DNA of 51,028 bases from Candidatus Kapaibacterium sp. (GTDB lineage: Bacteria; Bacteroidota; Ignavibacteria; Kapaibacteriales; Kapaibacteriaceae), in assembly GCA_022842685.1 (NCBI GenBank), contig JALHPC010000019.1, forward strand, positions 1-51,028. The letters are read 5' to 3'. A program made the translations under genes and the position numbers. Shown here piece by piece: positions 1 through 7,659 of the stretch (the stretch's first letter is position 1; every line of letters starts with the position of its first letter). Under the pieces are notes generated by a model. It saw only the letters and a program-made list of their open reading frames with translations. It had not been told where the DNA came from and ran no database searches.

Positions 1-912
1 CGCATCGTAGTCTATACACTCCAAATTATCAGACACAATTTCCATGCTCTACGGAGCATGGCCCCATTGAAGCGGGGCCGAGGATACCGATAAACTCACG
101 ACGGCTAGATATGATTTCCATGCTCTACGGAGCATGGCCCCATTGAAGCTAAATAATTCGCTCGTTCGTGGTTGGCCGTGTTATTATTTCCATGCTCTAC
201 GGAGCATGGCCCCATTGAAGCTATGCGTCGCCCGAAACCCTGCTGTGCTAGTGAGCGTGATTTCCATGCTCTACGGAGCATGGCCCCATTGAAGCGCGAC
301 CATCGCACGGCAGATAAAGCCTGCACAGTTGATTTCCATGCTCTACGGAGCATGGCCCCATTGAAGCGATATTGCGCGCTCGATGTCAGACGTGTCCAAC
401 GAATATTTCCATGCTCTACGGAGCATGGCCCCATTGAAGCGGGATACTGGTCGAGCGGCCAACGACCCCAACCTGAATTTCCATGCTCTACGGAGCATGG
501 CCCCATTGAAGCCGTATCAGGCACGTCCGTAGCCGCCAACGCATGAACATTTCCATGCTCTACGGAGCATGGCCCCATTGAAGCGCCCTTCGGTAAGCCT
601 CGCCGCTGGAACATGGCTATTTTCCATGCTCTACGGAGCATGGCCCCATTGAAGCTCGAGGGCTGCACCACTTTGACCTGTTATCGCGCCGAATTTCCAT
701 GCTCTACGGAGCATGGCCCCATTGAAGCTGTAGTACAGCCAGTACACTACGAACGGCAGAATACAATTTCCATGCTCTACGGAGCATGGCCCCATTGAAG
801 CCGACACTACCCACAGGCGGCCGTTATCCGACAGCTCTTATTTCCATGCTCTACGGAGCATGGCCCCATTGAAGCTGTTGGGTGTTATCCATGCGTGCAA
901 TTTCGCACGCCA

Positions 913-1750
913 ATTTCCATGCTCTACGGAGCATGGCCCCATTGAAGGATGGAGCAGGGGCACTACGAGTACCAGCTTTCCCTTATCGAATTTCCATGCT
1001 CTACGGAGCATGGCCCCATTGAAGGGCGTATGCCAGCTGCTATGACGCCTACGCGCATTCCATTTCCATGCTCTACGGAGCATGGCCCCATTGAAGGACG
1101 AGATAGACAAATCGTTCTCGCCGACGACATTGGATTTCCATGCTCTACGGAGCATGGCCCCATTGAAGGCTCCGTGCGCTGCTGACCGCGATCCGACACC
1201 TGACGATTTCCATGCTCTACGGAGCATGGCCCCATTGAAGGCCGTCCAGGTGCGCGAGGTAGCCCTTCTCCTCGATTCGATTTCCATGCTCTACGGAGCA
1301 TGGCCCCATTGAAGGTAGTCATCGGCCAATGTATTCCCGTTAGTCGTTACCATTTCCATGCTCTACGGAGCATGGCCCCATTGAAGGGTGCAGAAAAAAG
1401 GGCCCTGCCGTAGCAAGGCCCTATTTCCATGCTCTACGGAGCATGGCCCCATTGAAGGTCGACGGCGACGCCGACCGCAAGAGCGAGCTGCAGAAGGCAT
1501 TTCCATGCTCTACGGAGCATGGCCCCATTGAAGGGACCAACTTGGGCGCGTTGCTTTCTGTTGCGTTTTGTATTTCCATGCTCTACGGAGCATGGCCCCA
1601 TTGAAGGGTGTTACAGCACATAGAGAACGCCTAAGGAAACCCAATTTCCATGCTCTACGGAGCATGGCCCCATTGAAGGAGGAATACCGGACCATGGCGG
1701 CCGAGTTCGTCCGCATTTCCATGCTCTACGGAGCATGGCCCCATTGAAGG
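913..1750 (+). repeat. Block of 12 CRISPR repeats ending in G instead of C
   Basis: The twelve consecutive repeats starting at 913, 990, 1062, 1134, 1206, 1280, 1352, 1423, 1499, 1572, 1644 and 1715 all end GAAGG. The 12 visible repeats to the left and all those to the right from 1786 (apart from the decayed terminal one) end GAAGC. The rest of the repeat is unchanged. Confidence 0.95.
1026..1061 (+). other. CRISPR spacer, near-identical partner of spacer 2833-2868
   Basis: 36-bp spacer 14. It matches spacer 39 (2833-2868) over its full length, with the same ends, except at spacer positions 10 (A versus G) and 13 (T versus G). Both differences are silent in the frame reading RMPAAMTPTRI on the + strand, and also in the frame reading GMRVGVIAAGIR on the other strand. 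Confidence 0.95.
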
Positions 1751-2832
1751 CGAACCTGACGATGCGCACCTACGCAGGTGGTCGCATTTCCATGCTCTAC
1801 GGAGCATGGCCCCATTGAAGCTAGTGTCATGGCTGTAAACGCAGCGGAGGCAGCCCATTTCCATGCTCTACGGAGCATGGCCCCATTGAAGCGAGCGTCT
1901 TGCCCTGCGTGGTGATTGGGCGCAATTATTTCCATGCTCTACGGAGCATGGCCCCATTGAAGCGAGTGATCTTAGGCGCCCCGGTCACGGGACCGCCGAT
2001 TTCCATGCTCTACGGAGCATGGCCCCATTGAAGCGAGTTGATGGTCTATACCATGCCGTTGCTGAATTCCATTTCCATGCTCTACGGAGCATGGCCCCAT
2101 TGAAGCCCACTAACTCCCTACATCATGCTGAATGGCAAGACTATTTCCATGCTCTACGGAGCATGGCCCCATTGAAGCGGCGTTAAAGCCGTCGCCACGT
2201 CGAACGGTGCAGGAATTTCCATGCTCTACGGAGCATGGCCCCATTGAAGCCAGCAACGACGGCTGGTGGCCGGGCATGCCTCCGAGATTTCCATGCTCTA
2301 CGGAGCATGGCCCAATTGAAGCTTGGGAAGGTATACGACTTCGTAGGCGTGTACCTCACGCATTTCCATGCTCTACGGAGCATGGCCCCATTGAAGCAAG
2401 GTAAATGCAGACACGTCGGCAGCCGAGGCCGCTGATTTCCATGCTCTACGGAGCATGGCCCCATTGAAGCGCGGATAGCCGCACCTAGTGATTCATCTTG
2501 TTCGTGATTTCCATGCTCTACGGAGCATGGCCCCATTGAAGCGGTATTACCGCATGTGTCTAAAAATCTCTCGAAGAATTTCCATGCTCTACGGAGCATG
2601 GCCCCATTGAAGCGAATCTGTCGGGTCCCCTCCGCCGGCGTCATCGGTGATTTCCATGCTCTACGGAGCATGGCCCCATTGAAGCGCGTCTGCGCTGCGA
2701 GGCTTGCCGTCAGGGCCTAAGTAATTTCCATGCTCTACGGAGCATGGCCCCATTGAAGCATCGCTGCGCTCGAAATTGCCCCTGCGACGTTGGTCAATTT
2801 CCATGCTCTACGGAGCATGGCCCCATTGAAGC

Positions 2833-2868
2833 GCGTATGCCGGCGGCTATGACGCCTACGCGCATTCC
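2833..2868 (+). other. CRISPR spacer, older near-identical partner of spacer 1026-1061
   Basis: 36-bp spacer 39, 25 units further from the presumed leader than its partner at 1026-1061. It has G at positions 10 and 13, where the partner has A and T. Because the two share exactly the same boundaries, they must derive from the same protospacer position in two related targets. Confidence 0.95.
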
Positions 2869-4806
2869 ATTTCCATGCTCTACGGAGCATGGCCCCATTG
2901 AAGCGGGCACCTTGTTTTTGACGTCGGTATTGACGGAGATATTTCCATGCTCTACGGAGCATGGCCCCATTGAAGCCCTTCAACTGGGCATGTGCTGTCC
3001 TTGGTTGCGTGCCAATTTCCATGCTCTACGGAGCATGGCCCCATTGAAGCTATGTGTTAAAGGTGACAACATACGCACGCAGCTACCATTTCCATGCTCT
3101 ACGGAGCATGGCCCCATTGAAGCTCGTCGAGCTCCCACCCTTCAGCGAGCAGTTGTCTGATTTCCATGCTCTACGGAGCATGGCCCCATTGAAGCGGTAC
3201 GCACTTAGGCGCAATGCTGGTCGGCTATGGTGTATTTCCATGCTCTACGGAGCATGGCCCCATTGAAGCGATTGTAGGCGGTATAGTGCCAGTCAGGGTT
3301 TGCCAACATTTCCATGCTCTACGGAGCATGGCCCCATTGAAGCGTTACGAGTACGCCGAGACCGCCCTTTTGGCGGTTGGCATTTCCATGCTCTACGGAG
3401 CATGGCCCCATTGAAGCGGCTTTCTGCTCCGCGCTCAGGTCATAGGCGCGTGCTATTTCCATGCTCTACGGAGCATGGCCCCATTGAAGCATCGTCTCGG
3501 CATGTCCGTTGCGAATGCGGTAGCGCACGGCATTTCCATGCTCTACGGAGCATGGCCCCATTGAAGCACGAACATCGAGCAGTAGTAGCCACCTTCGATT
3601 GGTAATTTCCGGGCTCTACGGAGCATGGCCCCATTGAAGCGCGCATGGCCGACGTCACGCCCGCGATCGTGCCGCATTTCCATGCTCTACGGAGCATGGC
3701 CCCATTGAAGCGATTGTTTTCATGGTTGTTCCTTAGCGGTTGTTAAGATTTCCATGCTCTACGGAGCATGGCCCCATTGAAGCGCGTTTGACCCCATCGA
3801 AGAGCGCAGCGGCGAAGAATTTCCATGCTCTACGGAGCATGGCCCCATTGAAGCATGCGTTCGAAGATGCGCGATTGCGCAAACTGCGCAGGATTTCCAT
3901 GCTCTACGGAGCATGGCCCCATTGAAGCCTGGAAGGACGTTGCACATGCTCTTTTCAACTCGAGCATTTCCATGCTCTACGGAGCATGGCCCCATTGAAG
4001 CCATGGTGATTTTGTAGGCGTATGGCAACTTTGGCTCCAATTTCCATGCTCTACGGAGCATGGCCCCATTGAAGCCACGTCAGCACGTTAAGGTTCGTGA
4101 ACGCCCGAGTTATTTCCATGCTCTACGGAGCATGGCCCCATTGAAGCTAGAAGACCTGCGTCGTAGCGCCCACGGTCGTCCACATTTCCATGCTCTACGG
4201 AGCATGGCCCCATTGAAGCGCGAAACAGAACGCCGGTCGGCAGAAAGTTCCCATCATATTTCCATGCTCTACGGAGCATGGCCTCATTGAAGCGGCTATG
4301 ATTAGTGCGTATGGCCATTGGGGGTTATTATGATTTCCATGCTCTACGGAGCATGGCCCCATTTAAGCAGCTTGAGCTCTAGGAGGGTGTAGAAGCTGGA
4401 GTTGGATTTCCATGCTCTACGGAGCATGGCCCCATTGAAGCCGGGTGCGCGTACTGCGATCGTGACACAATCAACGGATTTCCATGCTCTACGGAGCATG
4501 GCCCCATTGAAGCCCAGCGTCGCCCGCACCCGCGCTTGTTACCAGTGCATTTCCATGCTCTACGGAGCATGGCCCCATTGAAGCGAGGTGCGGCGTGAAT
4601 TTGTGATTTACTACTACACGACATTTCCATGCTCTACGGAGCATGGCCCCATTGAAGCAACAAACGCTGATGATGACCACCGATCATATTCTCGACATTT
4701 CCATGCTCTACGGAGCATGGCCCCATTGAAGCAGATTGTGGAGGATCTGGCCACTGCACATCGTCAGGTAATTTCCCTGCTCTACGGAGCATGGCCCCAT
4801 TGAAGC

Positions 4807-5047
4807 CCCACTGTCGCCGTGTAGGTCGTGGTGCGCACTGGCAATTTCCATGCTCTACGGAGCATGGCCCCATTGAAGCAACAACTTCACCTTCCCGTCG
4901 AACGACTCGGCGATTAGATTTCCATGCTCTACGGAGCATGGCCCCATTGAAGCCGCCTTGGGTTCCGCCTTGGCATTTCCATGCTCTACGGAGCATGGCC
5001 CCATTGAAGCCCCACTGTCGCCGTGTAGGTCGTGGTGCGCACTGGCA
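4807..5047 (+). repeat. Duplicated CRISPR spacer (4807-4843 = 5011-5047) around a truncated spacer
   Basis: The 37-bp spacers at 4807-4843 and 5011-5047 are identical. Between them lie a normal 38-bp spacer (4880-4917) and a 21-bp spacer (4954-4974). The short spacer holds a 9-bp direct repeat, CCGCCTTGG, counting the last base of the preceding repeat, so it may have lost sequence by slippage. This is recombination between repeats near the old end rather than new acquisition. Confidence 0.9.
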
Positions 5048-5302
5048 ATTTCCATGCTCTACGGAGCATGGCCCCATTGAAGCGGCGCCTGCTTCATCTT
5101 GGCCGTATGGCTGGTTGAAATTTCCATGCTCTACGGAGCATGGCCCCATTAAAGCCGTTATTCGACTCGCCATACGGTTGTGTTGCCGTGCTCATTTCCA
5201 TGCTCTACGGAGCATGGCCCCATTGAAGCGAGATGTCGACCAGAGTCCCGGACTCTGCCGCGACGAATTTCCATGCTCTACGGAGCATGGCCCCATTTGC
5301 GC

Positions 5303-5539
5303 TTCGCGGGGCGTTTCATGGAACGCTTCGCGGGACGTTTCACAGAACGTTTCACAGAACGCTGCGCGGGACGTTTCACAGGACGCTGCGCGGGACGTTT
5401 CACAGGACGCTGCGCGGGACGTTACACGTCCCTGTGCGAAGCATGTAGCTGGCCGCAGGCCGTCGCTGCGGCGCAGCCGCGTCGCTATGCCGAAGGCATG
5501 TTACTGGCCGCAGGCCGTCCCTATGCCGAAGGCATGTCG
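5303..5539. repeat. CRISPR trailer: 24-bp tandem repeats and serial short hairpins
   Basis: I see no gene here. From 5321 to about 5428 a 24-bp unit (core CGGGACGTTTCACA) recurs at 5321, 5357, 5381 and 5405, with a 12-bp half unit at 5345. From about 5449 to 5533 short stem-loops follow one another: GGCCGCAGGCC twice, ATGCCGAAGGCAT twice, and GCTGCGGCGCAGC once. On the minus strand they are joined by linkers of the form AGCGACG/AGGGACG. They lie just past the ribE stop, so they could end its transcript, and they look like REP-type modular palindromes. Confidence 0.75.
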
Positions 5540-6124
5540 CTATCCCACATGATTCGCCACGTACTTCGCCACCATGTCGAACTCGAGGTTGATGGCGTCG
5601 GCAATACGCTTGCTGCCTAACGTGGTTTTCTGCAATGTGTGCGGGATAATGGCTACCTTGAAGGCGTCGCCGTCGATGGCCGCAACGGTAAGACTTACCC
5701 CCTCGACACAAATACTGCCTACAGGAATAAGCCACCGACGATATTCAATGGGATAACTAAACCAGACTTCCCAGCCAGCTTCGTTTTCAATCACGCTGCG
5801 AACCGCACCCACGGTGTCCACATGGCCCTGCACTAGGTGCCCACCAAGTCTGTCTGACATTCGCACTGCCCGCTCGAGATTTACTCGACTGCCCTGCACT
5901 AGTGCCCCCGTCGTCGTCTTGCGGAGTGTCTCGGCAACAGCCGTAACGCTAAACACCGTCTCGCTACGCTCCGTCACGGTAAGACATACGCCGTTTACAG
6001 CGATGGAGTGGTCGACTGCCAAATCGTTCATTACCTGGTGCGCTTCGATATCTAATCGCACACCGTCGCCCTGTGGCGTTACCCGCAAGACCGTTCCAAT
6101 TTCTTCGATGATTCCCGTAAACAT
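5540..6124 (-). CDS. ribE: Riboflavin synthase, alpha subunit
   Basis: Makes riboflavin from two molecules of 6,7-dimethyl-8-ribityllumazine in the cytoplasm, the last step of vitamin B2 synthesis. The 194-aa protein has the family N-terminus MFTGIIEEIGTV and two tandem lumazine-binding folds, seen as the paired motifs NGVCLTVTE (about residues 44-52) and EGVSLTVAA (about 140-148), with GGHLVQGHVD between them. The length is normal for the family. The ATG at 6124 gives the expected N-terminus. It is the last gene of a minus-strand operon, 18 bp after the stop of the hydrolase gene, and it runs toward the CRISPR trailer. The symbol may be ribC or ribE depending on naming convention. Confidence 0.96.
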   Translation of the reverse strand: MFTGIIEEIGTVLRVTPQGDGVRLDIEAHQVMNDLAVDHSIAVNGVCLTVTERSETVFSVTAVAETLRKTTTGALVQGSRVNLERAVRMSDRLGGHLVQGHVDTVGAVRSVIENEAGWEVWFSYPIEYRRWLIPVGSICVEGVSLTVAAIDGDAFKVAIIPHTLQKTTLGSKRIADAINLEFDMVAKYVANHVG

Positions 6125-6142
6125 GGTGTACGCTTTCTCGCG

Positions 6143-6967
6143 CTAATTTCCGCGAATAAATCCCGTGATGACTTCCATATAGTAATCCTCTCCCATAACG
6201 CTGGGTACGTTGTTGTGCACTGCCCCCTTAACAGGTATATGCGTGCGGGGATATGGTAGTACGTCCAACAACGGCAGTGCATGTGCTTCGTAACCTAAAA
6301 AAGGGTCGTCGGTGCCATGAAGATGCAACACAGGTGCTCGCAGCCGCGAGGCCCGCTCGCGATTGTCGTACGAACTGCCCAGAAGCCACTGGTGGGGTAC
6401 GTCGAGTACCGTGCCACTGCGTACAAGTGCTGCCCCAGATTAAAAAACCGACTCTAGCACAATGCCACGAACGCCGCCAAGGTCTACTGCGTGGTGCAAG
6501 GCAGGTACGCCGCCCAGTGAGTAACCGTAGGCGTAGATAAAGGCAGTGTCGACGTCTGGACGTTCACGAACCCAACGAACAACAGACTCAGCATCGGCTA
6601 GTAGCGACGCCTCGGTGCTGGCCCCGGTGCTACGGCCAAACCCACGATAGTCATAAATCACAACGTCGAACCCAGCACGAAACAGCAGCTCTACTCGATC
6701 CCAATATTCTACCAAATGGTGCTTGTTGCCATGGTGGTACACAATGGTAGGATGTGGGTTGACGCGGCGTAACGCCGGCTGTCGTACACGTAGGCCATAG
6801 ATCGTTTCGCTGCCGCTGAGCACCGAAAATTCTTCGATTAACGAGTCGGGAGTAATCAGTGTAGACACGCTATACTCATTTAATCCACGCTCGTTCGTTA
6901 CGAAATCATCCAACGAACAGGCAGTACATAACAGAGCACAAAGTGCCATGAGCACGTATCTCGTCAT
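6143..6967 (-). pseudogene. Alpha/beta hydrolase lipoprotein interrupted by one in-frame TAA
   Basis: Reads as a 274-codon alpha/beta hydrolase with one internal stop (TAA at 6442-6440, just after LESVF). The frame stays the same on both sides, so this is a substitution and not an indel; it sits next to a run of six T. The N-terminus (MTRYVLMALCALLCTAC) is a lipoprotein signal with a Cys at residue 17. The family motifs are all present when read through: YHHGNKHH oxyanion region, YDYRGFGRS, nucleophile elbow GYSLGG, then the acid in HGTDDPF and the His in AVHNN. The Asp and His lie after the stop, so the truncated product would be inactive. Its start overlaps the upstream gene by ATGA. It could be a genuine pseudogene, a sequencing error, or a gene with stop readthrough. 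Confidence 0.85.
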
Positions 6968-7638
6968 AGTCGCATCCTTGCCGCTATAAACATACCAAGA
7001 CTGCCGCGGTCGCCAATGCTGGACTGCCCCTCCAATACACCACTACGAGTGTTAGCGTTGGCTGCCTGCCAGATTCCCTCTACCTGTAGCCACCAATCGT
7101 TCGATAATTCAATTTGTACGCCTACGTTTGGACTCACCAACGGCTTGCCGTTTGTTAACTCGAACGTTACATGGCTTCCCACATAGGGCACAACGGCTCC
7201 GTCAAGCCAAGAACACGTCGCCGAAATCGTTGGCCACAGTCGCGTCGTCGACCATCCGCCGAAATCCGTCATCATCATGGCGCGTAGCGCCACCGTGGCT
7301 TCGGGCTGCCACGCGTCGTGCTTCATTAGGCGCGTTGAAGCTCCTACATCCACGCCGGCTACACCAAACATCGCCATCGTTATGTGAGCCATGCCATGCA
7401 CCGTCACGTCGTTGGTAACGCCATACACAACACCAGCCGTAGCATAGGGCACCACCACCGTAGGTGATTTATCCGGCACAATGGGTCCGCCAACGCTTGC
7501 TACCACATGTGTTTCGCCTTTAGGCAGCACGCGTATAGGCACCGTTGCCGCGCAAGCGCCCACGATGCCCCCTAGCACAACAATCATCATGTGCTTGGTG
7601 GCACAGCGCAGGAGTGTGATATTCGAAGCCCTTGCCAT
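6964..7638 (-). CDS. Putative lipoprotein, outer-membrane barrel-like
   Basis: 224 aa, family not recognised. A hydrophobic segment ending GGIVGAC (Cys at about residue 29) looks like a lipoprotein signal, although 16 residues precede the MM at residues 17-18. The rest alternates polar and hydrophobic residues with many Gly and aromatics (for example VTVHGMAHITMAMFGVAGVDVGAST) and ends in LGMFIAARMRL, which suggests beta strands of an envelope protein. I keep the ATG at 7638 because a TAGATTTG box ends four bases before it. A start at 7590 would give a shorter, more standard lipoprotein signal. It is first in the operon with the hydrolase and ribE, and divergent from the AddB-like gene 21 bp away. 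Confidence 0.6.
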   Translation of the reverse strand: MARASNITLLRCATKHMMIVVLGGIVGACAATVPIRVLPKGETHVVASVGGPIVPDKSPTVVVPYATAGVVYGVTNDVTVHGMAHITMAMFGVAGVDVGASTRLMKHDAWQPEATVALRAMMMTDFGGWSTTRLWPTISATCSWLDGAVVPYVGSHVTFELTNGKPLVSPNVGVQIELSNDWWLQVEGIWQAANANTRSGVLEGQSSIGDRGSLGMFIAARMRL

Positions 7639-7642
7639 TCCG

Positions 7643-7650
7643 CAAATCTA
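7643..7650 (-). promoter_or_regulatory. TAGATTTG -7 box, four bases from the start codon
   Basis: Exact match to the Bacteroides-type TAnnTTTG -7 element, on the minus strand. Four bases separate it from the ATG at 7638, which puts the start codon at about +1, so the transcript would be leaderless. Confidence 0.6.
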
Positions 7651-7659
7651 TCACCTTCC

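Larger units (their letters stand above)
1..5302 (+). CRISPR. Large CRISPR array, 73 repeats / 72 complete spacers, trailer end
   Basis: 73 repeats of 36 bp, first at 38-73, last at 5267-5302. The repeat opens ATTTCC, carries a perfect 8-bp stem (CCATGCTC, loop TACG, GAGCATGG; repeat bases 5-24) and ends ATTGAAGC. That end resembles the ATTGAAA(C/G) 8-nt crRNA handle of Cas6-processed type I/III arrays, so I read the crRNA on the + strand (inference). Spacers are 35-41 bp, except one of 21 bp at 4954-4974. Bases 1-37 have spacer length, so the array probably continues off the left edge. The last repeat is decayed (ends ATTTGCGC), and the point variants cluster on the right: repeats at 2287 (C28A), 3605 (AT7-8GG), 4258 (C27T), 4333 (G32T), 4771 (A7C), 5120 (G32A). 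Both facts put the old, trailer end at 5302 and the leader to the left. The repeat at 620 has an A/T shift at its first base. No cas gene is in the window. Confidence 0.98.

Noticed and set aside
5084..5193. Adjacent spacers 5084-5119 and 5156-5193 as overlapping protospacers (shared CCGTATGGC on opposite strands)
   Set aside because: The match is only about nine bases with different flanks, compatible with chance.
105..5620. Many open frames across the CRISPR array on both strands, with repeated FNGAMLRRAWK or PCSTEHGPIEA peptides
   Set aside because: They are translations of the 36-bp repeat, kept open because repeat plus spacer is often a multiple of three. No gene-like composition or start context.
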